A stretch of 64,000 nucleotides of DNA from Vibrio nitrifigilis (GTDB lineage Bacteria > Pseudomonadota > Gammaproteobacteria > Enterobacterales > Vibrionaceae): the NCBI RefSeq assembly GCF_015686695.1, contig NZ_JADPMR010000001.1, positions 558,001 through 622,000 of the forward strand, given 5' to 3'. Below are positions 52,934-61,929 of the stretch, in pieces. The notes beneath the pieces are model-generated. The model was given only the letters and a program-made list of their open reading frames with translations, did not search any database and was not told the origin of the DNA. The first letter of the stretch is position 1, and the number at the start of each line of letters is the position of its first letter. The translations under genes were made by a program, and so were the position numbers.

Positions 52934-53431
52934 ATGGCAGATGAAGACGTACAAGACGCGCCCAAGGGCAAAAGTAAATTACTGATCATTATTATCGCCG
53001 TTGTGGTGTTACTTGCTGTTGGTGGTGGCGCGGCTTTTTTCTTGATGGGGGATGATGGTGGCGACGAAGCGGCTAACAGTGCTCCTAAAGAAGAGGTTGT
53101 GACACCTGTTGAACCAGTTGCTTATGTCAATATTGCCCAACCGTTTGTATTTAATGTGACGGGTGACCAGCGTAATCGGATGGTTCAAGTAAAAGTACAA
53201 CTGATGGTGCGTGGCTCGAAAAATGAAGATCTTGCTCGTTATCATTCACCATTGATCGAAAGTACGATTCTCTCCACTTTTGCAGCTGCGACGGTAGAGC
53301 AACTTCGTACCCCTACGGGACGAATAGAGTTACGCGATAAGGCGACGGAAGATATCAAAATGGCATTGTCAAAAGCAGTAGGCAGCCCAGTGATTGAACG
53401 TGTCTTATTTACTGATTTTGTAATGCAATAG
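52934..53431 (+). CDS. fliL: Flagellar basal-body protein FliL
   Basis: FliL surrounds the stator and supports torque, notably in Vibrio swimming under load. The 165-residue protein has one N-terminal transmembrane segment (LLIIIIAVVVLLAVGGGAAFFL, about 16-37) and a periplasmic stomatin-like domain with the C-terminal VLFTDFVMQ. It lies 46 bp after fliK and 7 bp before fliM. Confidence 0.94.
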   Translation: MADEDVQDAPKGKSKLLIIIIAVVVLLAVGGGAAFFLMGDDGGDEAANSAPKEEVVTPVEPVAYVNIAQPFVFNVTGDQRNRMVQVKVQLMVRGSKNEDLARYHSPLIESTILSTFAAATVEQLRTPTGRIELRDKATEDIKMALSKAVGSPVIERVLFTDFVMQ

Positions 53432-53438
53432 GTGTGCT

Positions 53439-54500
53439 GTGACCGATCTATTAAGCCAAGACGAAATTGATGCGTTGTTGCATGGCGTTGACAGCGTCGA
53501 TGATGCCGAAGATGAGGTAGAGGAACAGGGAGCCGATACGGTTTCGTTCGACTTTTCATCGCAAGATCGTATTGTCCGTGGTCGCATGCCGACCTTGGAA
53601 TTGATCAATGAACGTTTTGCGCGTCACATGCGGATCAGCTTGTTTAACATGCTGCGTAAAACCGCTGAGGTATCGATTAACGGCGTACAGATGATGAAAT
53701 TTGGTGAATACCAAAACACTCTGTATGTACCAACCAGTTTAAATATGGTGCGCTTTCGTCCCCTAAAAGGGACGGCATTAGTTACCATGGAAGCTCGTCT
53801 CGTTTTCATTCTTGTAGAAAACTTTTTTGGCGGTGACGGGCGCTACCATGCACGTATTGAAGGGCGAGAATTTACTCCGACAGAGCGTCGAGTCATTCAA
53901 CTGCTGTTGAAAATTGTGTTTGGCGATTACAAAGAAGCATGGTCGCCGGTCATGGGCGTTGAATTTGAGTACTTGGATTCAGAAGTTAACCCAAGTATGG
54001 CGAACATTGTTAGTCCGACGGAAGTGATTGTTGTCAGCTCGTTCCATATTGAAGTTGACGGTGGTGGCGGTGATTTTCACGTGGTGATGCCATATTCGAT
54101 GGTTGAACCAATTCGCGAGTTGCTCGATGCGGGTGTTCAGTCCGATAAAATGGAAACGGACGTACGTTGGAGCTCGGCGCTGAAAGAAGAAATCATGGAT
54201 GTTCCAGTTAACTTTCGCGTCAATTTATTGGAAAAAAATATTGCATTGCGAGATTTGATGGAATTGCAACCTGGCGATATTATACCGATAGATATGCCAA
54301 AACATGCTGTTATGTTTGTTGAAGAATTACCGACTTATCGCGTAAAAATGGGGCGGAGTAATGACAAGCTAGCGGTACAAATATCAGAAAAAATCCGCCG
54401 CCCAGATGTAGTTAAAACTGATCTGGCATTTTTAGGTAAGGATATTATTGCCGAACTTGAAAATGAAGAGGCCGAAGATGAGTCTAACGGCTTAGATTAA
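53439..54500 (+). CDS. fliM: Flagellar motor switch protein FliM
   Basis: FliM receives CheY-P and sets rotation direction. The 353-residue protein begins at GTG with the CheY-binding peptide LLSQDEIDALLHG. The middle CheC-like domain contains RGRMPTLELINERFARHMRI, and the C-terminal SpoA domain follows (NFRVNLLEKNIALRDLMELQ). GGTG lies just before the start. Co-transcribed with fliL and fliN. Confidence 0.97.
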   Translation: MTDLLSQDEIDALLHGVDSVDDAEDEVEEQGADTVSFDFSSQDRIVRGRMPTLELINERFARHMRISLFNMLRKTAEVSINGVQMMKFGEYQNTLYVPTSLNMVRFRPLKGTALVTMEARLVFILVENFFGGDGRYHARIEGREFTPTERRVIQLLLKIVFGDYKEAWSPVMGVEFEYLDSEVNPSMANIVSPTEVIVVSSFHIEVDGGGGDFHVVMPYSMVEPIRELLDAGVQSDKMETDVRWSSALKEEIMDVPVNFRVNLLEKNIALRDLMELQPGDIIPIDMPKHAVMFVEELPTYRVKMGRSNDKLAVQISEKIRRPDVVKTDLAFLGKDIIAELENEEAEDESNGLD

Positions 54501-54517
54501 GAAAAAAGGTAACACAA

Positions 54518-54928
54518 ATGTCAAAAAGCGAAGATCAAAAGCTAGCCGATGAGTGGGCTGCTGCCTTAGGTGAAGATCCTGATGCGCCTGAAGTAGATGT
54601 CGACGAAGTCTTAGCTGCGCCTCTTGATGAGTTGAAAGATACTTCAGCGCCAATCAGTGATGATGAGCGTCGAAAACTGGATACCATCATGGACATTCCT
54701 GTCACTATTTCTATGGAAGTCGGGCGTTCAAAAATCAGTATTCGTAACTTACTGCAATTGAACCAAGGTTCAGTTGTTGAGTTAGATAGAGTTGCAGGCG
54801 AATCGTTAGATGTGATGGTCAATGGTACTTTGATTGCTCACGGCGAAGTGGTTGTCGTGAACGATAAGTTTGGTATTCGTCTCACTGATGTTATCAGCCA
54901 AACTGAACGCATTAAGAAACTGAGATAG
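54518..54928 (+). CDS. fliN: Flagellar motor switch protein FliN
   Basis: FliN completes the C ring and binds FliH during export. The 136-residue protein has an acidic N-terminal extension and the SpoA domain: MDIPVTISMEVGRSKISIRN, LLQLNQGSVVELDRVAGE and NDKFGIRLTDVISQTERIKKL. The length is typical. It lies 17 bp after fliM and 3 bp before fliO. Confidence 0.97.
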   Translation: MSKSEDQKLADEWAAALGEDPDAPEVDVDEVLAAPLDELKDTSAPISDDERRKLDTIMDIPVTISMEVGRSKISIRNLLQLNQGSVVELDRVAGESLDVMVNGTLIAHGEVVVVNDKFGIRLTDVISQTERIKKLR

Positions 54929-54931
54929 CGA

Positions 54932-55324
54932 ATGAAGAAAATCATTGGCTTAACGGTCGTTTCTTGCCCCGTATGGGCTCAAAGTGAAGCACCGGAACCG
55001 TTTGATATAGCGACCACGTTAGGGTCGCTATTGTTCGTTATTGCGTTGATTTTATTTTTAGGCTGGTTACTTAAACGTATGCGTCTGCCAAGTATGGGGC
55101 AGCAGAAAGGTTTAAGCATTGTGCGCCAACTACCTGTTGGGACCAAAGAGCGTGTCATGATTATTCAAGCCGGAGAAGAGCAATTTTTAATTGGTGCTAC
55201 AGCTCAATCTATCCAACTTATTGCTAAATTAGAAACCCCACTTGCGCAAGAGGAAAGCTCGACTGCTCCTTTTGCTACGCAACTTTCCCAACTGTTGAAA
55301 AAGCATGATAAATCATCTTCTTAA
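54932..55324 (+). CDS. fliO: Flagellar export protein FliO
   Basis: FliO helps assemble the FliP ring of the export gate. The 130-residue protein has a short signal-like N-terminus (MKKIIGLTVVSCPVWAQ), one transmembrane helix (LGSLLFVIALILFLGWLLKRM, about 31-51; long run abridged by position) and the cytoplasmic FliO domain with LSIVRQLPVGTKERVMIIQA. The next gene fliP starts 20 bp inside its 3' end. Confidence 0.92.
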   Translation: MKKIIGLTVVSCPVWAQSEAPEPFDIATTLGSLLFVIALILFLGWLLKRMRLPSMGQQKGLSIVRQLPVGTKERVMIIQAGEEQFLIGATAQSIQLIAKLETPLAQEESSTAPFATQLSQLLKKHDKSSS

Positions 55325-56186
55325 GGCTATAAACCAGCATCTCAAACAAGGGTGTTTACTGTTCAGCCTCAGCGTGGTCATACTCATGACGCCATTTGCG
55401 AGTTATGCTCAGCAAGAGCAAGATTCTGCTGGTGGTCCAACGATGAGTATGTCGACTAGCACGACACAAAGTGCTAATGGTGCAAAGTCTATCGCAATCA
55501 CTAATAAAAATGGCGGTATTCCGGCGTTAACAGTGACGACTAATCCTGATGGCAGTGAAGATTATTCGATTAATCTGCAAATCTTAGCGTTAATGACCAT
55601 GTTAGGTTTCTTGCCTGCCATGGTGATTTTAATGACCTCGTTCACGCGTATTGTCGTGGTGATGTCGATTTTACGCCAAGCGATGGGACTACAACAAACA
55701 CCATCAAATCAGGTCATTATTGGTATTGCTCTGTTTCTGACTTTTTTCATTATGGCACCAGTATTCAATCAAATTAATGATCGTGCAATTCAGCCCTACT
55801 TGAATGAGCAAATTAATGCGCGCCAAGCGTTTGCTCAGGCTGAGCAGCCGATGAAATCTTTTATGCTTAAACAGACCCGTATAAAAGATTTGGAAACCTT
55901 TGTACATATCGCCGGCGCTAAGGTCGATCAGCCAGAAGATGTATCAATGGCGATTCTGATTCCCGCTTTTATTACATCGGAATTAAAAACGGCTTTTCAA
56001 ATTGGGTTTATGCTGTTTTTACCTTTTTTGATCATCGACTTAGTCGTGGCATCTGTGTTGATGGCCATGGGTATGATGATGTTGTCACCTATGATTGTTT
56101 CTTTACCATTTAAACTGATGCTATTTGTATTAGTTGATGGCTGGAACCTAATTCTGTCGACGTTAGCCGGCAGTTTTGTGATGTGA
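55305..56186 (+). CDS. fliP: Flagellar export gate protein FliP
   Basis: FliP is a core subunit of the export gate. The 293-residue precursor has a cleavable signal peptide (to about residue 35) and a Ser/Thr/Gln-rich periplasmic stretch to about 90. The four-helix membrane core then follows, with MLGFLPAMVILMTSFTRIVV, the MGLQQTPSNQVI loop and GMMMLSPMIVSLPFKLMLFV. It overlaps fliO by 20 bp, so translation is probably coupled. Confidence 0.96.
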   Translation: MINHLLKAINQHLKQGCLLFSLSVVILMTPFASYAQQEQDSAGGPTMSMSTSTTQSANGAKSIAITNKNGGIPALTVTTNPDGSEDYSINLQILALMTMLGFLPAMVILMTSFTRIVVVMSILRQAMGLQQTPSNQVIIGIALFLTFFIMAPVFNQINDRAIQPYLNEQINARQAFAQAEQPMKSFMLKQTRIKDLETFVHIAGAKVDQPEDVSMAILIPAFITSELKTAFQIGFMLFLPFLIIDLVVASVLMAMGMMMLSPMIVSLPFKLMLFVLVDGWNLILSTLAGSFVM

Positions 56187-56199
56187 TGGAGGACAGATA

Positions 56200-56469
56200 A
56201 TGACACCAGAAATATTTGTTGAGCTTTTTCGTCATGCTCTATGGATCGTCCTCATCATGGTGTCGGCTATTGTTGTACCTAGCTTATTAATCGGTTTGGT
56301 CGTTGCTGTATTTCAAGCAGCCACATCCATCAACGAACAGACATTAAGCTTTTTACCTCGTTTGATTGTGACGTTACTGGCGCTGATGTTTTTCGGCCAC
56401 TGGATGACGCAAATGCTGATGGAGTTCTTTTATTCCATGATTGAACGCTTGCCGCAGGTTTTGCACTAA
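56200..56469 (+). CDS. fliQ: Flagellar export gate protein FliQ
   Basis: This 89-residue protein has two transmembrane helices (about 13-37 and 52-76) and the family core FQAATSINEQTLSFLPRLI. It joins FliP and FliR in the export gate. GGAGGACA lies shortly before the ATG, 13 bp after fliP. Confidence 0.96.
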   Translation: MTPEIFVELFRHALWIVLIMVSAIVVPSLLIGLVVAVFQAATSINEQTLSFLPRLIVTLLALMFFGHWMTQMLMEFFYSMIERLPQVLH

Positions 56470-56478
56470 GGTTTCGAT

Positions 56479-57261
56479 ATGGAATATCCTGCGAGTGTGA
56501 TTCTCGACTTTATTGCCAACTATTTCTGGCCCTATACCCGCATATCGGCCATGTTAATGGTCATGTCTGTGACAGGTGCCCGCTTTGTGTCATCGCGAAT
56601 TCGACTGTTTTTAGGTCTAGCGATTACCTTTGCTGTGATGCCTGCTATTCCGGCTATCCCCGGTAATATCGAATTATTTTCGTTGCAAGGTCTGATTATT
56701 ACCTTTCAGCAGATTTTAATTGGTGTTGCAATGGGGATGATTACCCAGTTTATGATTCAAACTTTTGTGCTACTCGGGCAAATTTTAGGTATGCAGTCTA
56801 GCTTAGGTTTTGCGTCTATGGTCGATCCTGCGAATGGGCAAAGCACACCATTGCTTGGTCAATTATTCATGTTCTTAGCAACCATGTTTTTTTTGGCGAG
56901 CGACGGACACTTAGAAATGATCCACTTAGTGGTGCTCAGTTTTAAAACCATTCCTATCGGTAGTGGTTCGCTAACAGCTGTCGATTTTCGTGAATTGGCT
57001 TTGTGGTTAAGTACTATATTTAAAGTAGCGTTGAGTATGTCACTCGCAGGAATTGTGGCTTTATTGACGGTGAACTTATCGTTTGGTGTCATGACCCGTG
57101 CAGCACCGCAATTAAATATTTTCTCTTTGGGTTTCTCGTTTGCCCTTTTAGTTGGTTTATTACTGTGCTGGTACATTATCGGCGGGTTATATAATCAATA
57201 CGATCTCTTCTGGTCCCATGGTGAACAGCAATTGTGTCGCCTAATTCATTCCAGTTGCTAG
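56479..57261 (+). CDS. fliR: Flagellar export gate protein FliR
   Basis: FliR is the single-copy subunit of the gate. The 260-residue protein has about six membrane segments and the conserved FLGLAITFAVMPAIP and FASMVDPANGQSTPLLGQLF stretches. It lies 9 bp after fliQ and 9 bp before flhB, in the standard gate-gene order. Confidence 0.96.
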   Translation: MEYPASVILDFIANYFWPYTRISAMLMVMSVTGARFVSSRIRLFLGLAITFAVMPAIPAIPGNIELFSLQGLIITFQQILIGVAMGMITQFMIQTFVLLGQILGMQSSLGFASMVDPANGQSTPLLGQLFMFLATMFFLASDGHLEMIHLVVLSFKTIPIGSGSLTAVDFRELALWLSTIFKVALSMSLAGIVALLTVNLSFGVMTRAAPQLNIFSLGFSFALLVGLLLCWYIIGGLYNQYDLFWSHGEQQLCRLIHSSC

Positions 57262-57270
57262 GAGGCTGAG

Positions 57271-58401
57271 ATGGCAGAATCAGACGGTCAAGAAAGGACC
57301 GAAGAAGCCACCCCCCGAAGGCGACAGCAGGCCAAGGAAAAAGGCCAGGTTGCCCGCTCGAAAGAACTCGCATCTGTTGCTGTCTTGGTGATGGGAGCTG
57401 TCTCCTTAATGTGGTTTGGGGAGTCGCTAGCCAAAGGCTTAATGGTGGTGATGAAACGCTTATTTAGTTTGAGCCGCGAAGAAGTGTTCAATTTAAGTAA
57501 GCTATTTGATATTGCACTTGGCGCCTTAACTCATTTAATTGGGCCGCTATTGCTGATTCTTATTACGTTATTTGTTTCTGCTGTGATTGGGGCTATCGGC
57601 TTGGGGGGGATCAGTTTTTCCGCACAAGCCGCAATGCCCAAATTTAATAAAATGAATCCACTGAGTGGGTTTAAACGCATGTTTGGTATGCAGAGTTGGG
57701 TGGAGCTTTTAAAATCAATTTTAAAAGTGACACTGGTTGCTGGCGTTGCGTTTTATTTGATTGAAGCATCAAAGCAAGACTTATTCGAACTGGCTACAGA
57801 TTCATTTCCGTCCAATATTTTCCATGCCTTATCCATTCTGCTTAATTTTATCTTAATGATCAGTTGTTCACTGTTGGTTGTTGTGGCGATTGATATCCCA
57901 TTTCAAATTTGGCAGCACGCCAATCAGTTGAAAATGACTAAGCAGGAAGTGAAAGACGAATACAAGGACACTGAGGGTAAACCGGAAGTGAAAGGACGTA
58001 TTCGGCAGTTACAACGTGAAGCGGCGCAACGACGTATGATGGCAGATGTGCCACAGGCCGATGTCATAGTGACTAACCCTGAGCACTTCTCGGTGGCTTT
58101 GCGTTATAAACAGAATACGGATAAAGCGCCGGTGGTGGTTGCCAAGGGGGTAGATCATATTGCAATGAAGATTCGTGAAGTGGCACGTGAGCATGATATT
58201 GCCATTGTGCCAGCGCCACCTCTTGCCCGTGCTCTGTATCATACCACTGAGCTAGAACAAGAAATTCCAGATGGTCTCTTTGTTGCTGTGGCACAGATTC
58301 TGGCCTATGTATTCCAGCTCAAACAATTTCGTCGTAAAGGTGGGAAAAGACCTGTGCTGGATGAAAATAACATGCCAATCCCTCCTGACTTTCGTTATTA
58401 G
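57271..58401 (+). CDS. flhB: Flagellar export switch protein FlhB
   Basis: FlhB is the export-gate subunit whose cytoplasmic domain self-cleaves to switch from rod/hook to filament substrates. The 376-residue protein starts MAESDGQERTEEATPRR, has four membrane helices between about 30 and 215, and then the cytoplasmic domain. The cleavage motif, NPTH in Salmonella at 269-272, reads N269-P270-E271-H272 here (VTNPEHFSVALRY). A GGAGG box precedes the ATG. flhA does not follow: the next gene, smrB, is on the opposite strand. Confidence 0.96.
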   Translation: MAESDGQERTEEATPRRRQQAKEKGQVARSKELASVAVLVMGAVSLMWFGESLAKGLMVVMKRLFSLSREEVFNLSKLFDIALGALTHLIGPLLLILITLFVSAVIGAIGLGGISFSAQAAMPKFNKMNPLSGFKRMFGMQSWVELLKSILKVTLVAGVAFYLIEASKQDLFELATDSFPSNIFHALSILLNFILMISCSLLVVVAIDIPFQIWQHANQLKMTKQEVKDEYKDTEGKPEVKGRIRQLQREAAQRRMMADVPQADVIVTNPEHFSVALRYKQNTDKAPVVVAKGVDHIAMKIREVAREHDIAIVPAPPLARALYHTTELEQEIPDGLFVAVAQILAYVFQLKQFRRKGGKRPVLDENNMPIPPDFRY

Positions 58402-58412
58402 GCTTCGTCGCG

Positions 58413-58967
58413 TTATTTTTCTGGAATGGATAACAGCACTAACAATGCTCCGTTACCGCCAAATTCTAAAGGCGCTTGGTGAAAAGCCAGTACTTCTGGA
58501 TGTTGTGCTAACCACAAAGGCACTTTCTGCTTAAGAATATGCTTCCCGATACCATGCTGAACGCAGGCACAATGGACACTATTTCTAATGCAGTAAGCCA
58601 CCATAGCACCTAATTCTCGCTTGGCTTCTTGCTGTGTCATACCATGCATGTCGAGAAAAACGTCCGGCACGTATACGCCACGGCGCAACTTTTTTAGCTC
58701 ATATTTAGAAATATCACTGCGAGAATAACGGGTTGGACCATCATCGCTGAGCAAAGGGACGAACTCATCTGAGAAATAAAAGTCGTTATCGCTGGCTTCT
58801 CGTACAGAACGGCGAATTTCTTTCTGTTTAATGTTTCTTTTTGGCGGCTGGATTATGGTATCCTGACGCAACTTTTTTACGCCCTTTACTGCATCCTTAA
58901 ATAACGCGAAATCGTCAACGCCATCGAATTCATTCTGGTTTTTGAAGTCGGTGTCTTTTTTGCTCAT
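58413..58967 (-). CDS. smrB: Ribosome rescue endonuclease SmrB
   Basis: SmrB cleaves mRNA between collided ribosomes. The 184-residue protein has the N-terminal ribosome-binding helix region (DFALFKDAVKGVKKLRQDTI) and the Smr domain with the catalytic DMHG (DxH) and HGIGKHILKQKVPLWLAQHP. The start MSKKDTDFKNQ is chosen because upstream extension to 59081 would run antisense into prmB and is not family-like. It converges with flhB and diverges from prmB with a 63-bp gap. Confidence 0.94.
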   Translation of the reverse strand: MSKKDTDFKNQNEFDGVDDFALFKDAVKGVKKLRQDTIIQPPKRNIKQKEIRRSVREASDNDFYFSDEFVPLLSDDGPTRYSRSDISKYELKKLRRGVYVPDVFLDMHGMTQQEAKRELGAMVAYCIRNSVHCACVQHGIGKHILKQKVPLWLAQHPEVLAFHQAPLEFGGNGALLVLLSIPEK

Positions 58968-59020
58968 TGGGGATAGATAAACTTTAATTAATCGAAACTG
59001 GCAGTATTGTAGCGCTTTTT

Positions 59021-59025
59021 GGAGG
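59021..59025 (+). promoter_or_regulatory. Ribosome-binding site fixing a TTG start of prmB
   Basis: GGAGG lies five bases before TTG at 59031. The earlier in-frame TTG at 59019 overlaps this box, so it cannot be served by it. Confidence 0.85.
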
Positions 59026-59030
59026 CAAAT

Positions 59031-59963
59031 TTGGATAAGATTTTCGTCGATGAAGCGGTTTCTGAACTGTATACGCTTCAAGATATGATTCGTTGGACGG
59101 TCAGCCGTTTTAATGCAGCGAACCTATTTTATGGCCACGGGACTGATAATGCGTGGGATGAAGCGGTGCAATTGGTTCTACCAACCCTATATTTGCCGAT
59201 TGATGTGCCTCCCCATGTATTGAACTCTCGCTTAACAAGCAGCGAGCGTTTACGTGTTGTTGAACGCGTTATCAAACGTATTAACGACCATACTCCGGTT
59301 GCTTATTTAACGAATAAAGCTTGGTTTTGTGGCCTTGAATTTTTCGTTGATGAGCGTGTACTTGTGCCACGTTCACCGATTGGTGAGCTCATTCAAAACC
59401 AATTTCAACCGTGGCTAGTAGAAGAGCCTACTCGCATTATGGATTTATGTACCGGAAGTGGCTGTATTGCTATTGCCACAGCCTATGCGTTCCCTGATGC
59501 AGAAGTTGATGCGGTTGATATTTCGCTGGATGCGCTGCAAGTGGCAGAGCAGAATATTCAAGATCACGGTCTTGAGCAGCAAGTGATTCCTATGCGTTCT
59601 GACTTGTTCCGCGACTTGCCAGAAGTGAAATACGATCTGATTGTGTCTAACCCTCCATATGTGGATGAGGAAGACATGGCGAGCTTGCCTGAGGAATTCC
59701 GTCACGAACCTGAACTTGGTTTGGCCGCTGGTTCTGATGGCTTGAAACTAGTACGCCGTATGTTTGCTAACGCACCTAAGTACATGAGTGAAAATGCCAT
59801 TTTGATTTGTGAAGTGGGTAATTCTATGGTTCACCTGATGGAACAATATCCAAATATCCCATTTACTTGGATTGAATTTGAAAATGGTGGTCACGGTGTC
59901 TTCATGCTAACTCGCCAACAGTTAGTGGATTGTGCTGATGAATTTTCGTTGTATCTAGATTAA
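59031..59963 (+). CDS. prmB: Ribosomal protein L3 N5-glutamine methyltransferase
   Basis: PrmB methylates a glutamine of ribosomal protein L3, assisting 50S assembly. Starting at TTG 59031 it has 310 residues (MDKIFVDEAVSELYTLQDM). The SAM loop MDLCTGSGCIAIATA and the catalytic NPPY (VSNPPYVDEED) are present. It is distinguished from PrmC (8635-9483) by the longer N-terminus and the synteny smrB-prmB-aroC, which is conserved. Confidence 0.95.
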   Translation: MDKIFVDEAVSELYTLQDMIRWTVSRFNAANLFYGHGTDNAWDEAVQLVLPTLYLPIDVPPHVLNSRLTSSERLRVVERVIKRINDHTPVAYLTNKAWFCGLEFFVDERVLVPRSPIGELIQNQFQPWLVEEPTRIMDLCTGSGCIAIATAYAFPDAEVDAVDISLDALQVAEQNIQDHGLEQQVIPMRSDLFRDLPEVKYDLIVSNPPYVDEEDMASLPEEFRHEPELGLAAGSDGLKLVRRMFANAPKYMSENAILICEVGNSMVHLMEQYPNIPFTWIEFENGGHGVFMLTRQQLVDCADEFSLYLD

Positions 59964-60157
59964 TTTAAGATACTTAGCAATCTAAATGATTTTATAACGC
60001 CGACCTTAGGGTCGGCGTTATTTGTTTTTACTCTCTTTGTCGGAGAATAAGGCTTTACATCAATTCGTAATAAAGCGACTATTGAGCCACGAAGAATAGT
60101 AATGTTGGTTAGAAACTCATCGCCAAATAGGTTTCTAACCACTTAATTGAGGAACGA

Positions 60158-61243
60158 ATGGCAGGAAATAGTATCGGACAACACTTCCGGGTCACTACCT
60201 TTGGAGAAAGTCACGGTATCGCACTGGGATGTATTGTTGACGGGTGTCCACCAGGACTGGAAATTAGCGAAGCCGATTTGCAGGGAGACTTAGATCGTCG
60301 TCGTCCAGGCACTTCTCGTTATACCACTCAACGCCGTGAACCGGATCAAGTGAAAATTCTTTCTGGGGTGTTTGAAGGTCAAACGACAGGGACTTCAATC
60401 GGGTTACTGATTGAAAACACCGACCAACGCTCTAAAGATTATTCTGAGATTAAAGACAAATTCCGCCCAGGCCATGCCGACTATACCTATCATCAAAAAT
60501 ATGGCATTCGCGATTATCGTGGTGGTGGCCGTTCTTCAGCCCGAGAAACGGCGATGCGAGTGGCCGCGGGGGCAATTGCTAAGAAGTATTTAAAGCAAGA
60601 ATTTGGTATTGAAATTCGTGCTTACCTTTCGCAAATGGGTGACGTGACCATCGATAAAGTCGATTGGGATGAGATTGAAAACAACGCGTTTTTCTGTCCA
60701 GATGTCGATAAGGTTGAGCAATTTGATCAGCTTATTCGTGATCTGAAGAAAGATGGTGATTCTATTGGTGCTAAGATTGAAGTCGTCGCTACACAAGTGC
60801 CTGTAGGCTTGGGCGAACCCGTCTTTGATCGTTTAGATGCCGACATTGCTCATGCTCTTATGAGTATTAATGCGGTGAAGGGGGTTGAAATTGGTGATGG
60901 TTTTGCTGTTGTGAATCAACGAGGCAGCCAACATCGCGATCCACTCAGCCCTCAAGGCTTTGGGAGTAACCATGCTGGCGGTATTCTCGGTGGGATTTCG
61001 ACCGGCCAAAATATTGTTGCGAGTATTGCACTTAAGCCAACGTCGAGTATTACCGTGCCTGGTGATACGATAACCAAACAAGGCGAAGCGACTCAGTTGA
61101 TTACGAAAGGTCGTCACGATCCTTGCGTAGGTATTCGAGCGGTACCCATTGCAGAAGCGATGTTAGCGATTGTACTGATGGATCATTTATTACGCCATCG
61201 CGGTCAAAATGCGAATGTGACGACTGAAACACCGCAAATTTAA
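60158..61243 (+). CDS. aroC: Chorismate synthase
   Basis: AroC converts EPSP to chorismate with reduced FMN, ending the shikimate pathway. The 361-residue length equals that of E. coli. Signatures include GQHFRVTTFGESHG, the RRPGTSRYTTQRREPD loop, YRGGGRSSARETA and GISTGQNIVASIALKPTSSI. It is 194 bp after prmB and ends at a terminator. Confidence 0.97.
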   Translation: MAGNSIGQHFRVTTFGESHGIALGCIVDGCPPGLEISEADLQGDLDRRRPGTSRYTTQRREPDQVKILSGVFEGQTTGTSIGLLIENTDQRSKDYSEIKDKFRPGHADYTYHQKYGIRDYRGGGRSSARETAMRVAAGAIAKKYLKQEFGIEIRAYLSQMGDVTIDKVDWDEIENNAFFCPDVDKVEQFDQLIRDLKKDGDSIGAKIEVVATQVPVGLGEPVFDRLDADIAHALMSINAVKGVEIGDGFAVVNQRGSQHRDPLSPQGFGSNHAGGILGGISTGQNIVASIALKPTSSITVPGDTITKQGEATQLITKGRHDPCVGIRAVPIAEAMLAIVLMDHLLRHRGQNANVTTETPQI

Positions 61244-61258
61244 CCGTCGTTAGTTCGT

Positions 61259-61291
61259 TACAAAAGGCATCCATTTGGATGTCTTTTTTGT
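61259..61291 (+). terminator. Terminator after aroC
   Basis: AAAGGCATCC and GGATGTCTTT pair around ATTT with one G-U wobble, then a T-run. It starts about 18 bp past the aroC stop. Confidence 0.88.
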
Positions 61292-61330
61292 TTCTCCTTT
61301 ACCTTGGCGAGAAAATCTGGAAAATGCTCT

Positions 61331-61346
61331 CCGTCTATGTAGACGG
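61331..61346. promoter_or_regulatory. Perfect-armed inverted repeat before epmC
   Basis: CCGTCTA-TG-TAGACGG has seven-base arms with a two-base centre and ends 21 bp before the epmC ATG. A two-base loop is poor for an RNA hairpin, so a dimeric-protein operator is more likely. No regulator is identified. Confidence 0.45.
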
Positions 61347-61367
61347 AAATTTTATACCCATAAGTCC

Positions 61368-61898
61368 ATGACCCATCAAAATACCGATATTATCCAAATT
61401 TTTAATAATACATTTTACGCTGAATACCAAACGCGATTAGAGCTAGGTGGCGATGAGCCGATTTATTTACCGGCAGATGAATCCCATCCAGATCACCGTA
61501 TTATTTTTGCTCGAGGCTACTATGCTTCAGCATTGCATGAAATTGCGCATTGGCTGGTGGCAGGGCCGGAAAGGCGTTTACTGGAAGATTTTGGTTATTG
61601 GTACGAACCTGATGGACGAACTGCAGAAGTGCAGGCCCAGTTTGAAAATGTAGAAGTTCGTCCGCAAGCGTATGAATGGATTATAGCGATGAGCGCAGGA
61701 TTCCCATTCAATGTCAGTTGCGATAATTTGAACGGGGATTGTGAGCCTGACAGATTAGCGTTCATGCAGCGCGTACATCGTGAAGTGATGGGAATATTAG
61801 AACAAGGGTTACCTACTCGGGTGGCACAGCTTTCCCAAGCTTTACGCGAGTTTTATCACACGCCACCATTGTCAGCCGAGCAATTTTTAGTGGCTTAA
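61368..61898 (+). CDS. epmC: Elongation factor P hydroxylase
   Basis: EpmC hydroxylates the beta-lysyl-lysine of EF-P in E. coli. The 176-residue protein has the metal-binding HEIAHWLVAGPERR region (about 57-70) and EVQAQFENVEVRPQAYEW, as in the YfcM family. I start at MTHQNTDIIQIF; the longer in-frame ORF from 61275 adds 31 unlikely residues and crosses an inverted repeat. yfcL follows after 31 bp, a conserved pairing. epmA and epmB are not in the window. Confidence 0.92.
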   Translation: MTHQNTDIIQIFNNTFYAEYQTRLELGGDEPIYLPADESHPDHRIIFARGYYASALHEIAHWLVAGPERRLLEDFGYWYEPDGRTAEVQAQFENVEVRPQAYEWIIAMSAGFPFNVSCDNLNGDCEPDRLAFMQRVHREVMGILEQGLPTRVAQLSQALREFYHTPPLSAEQFLVA

Positions 61899-61929
61899 TT
61901 TGCCTATAAAGTGGATTAACGAGAAAGAT

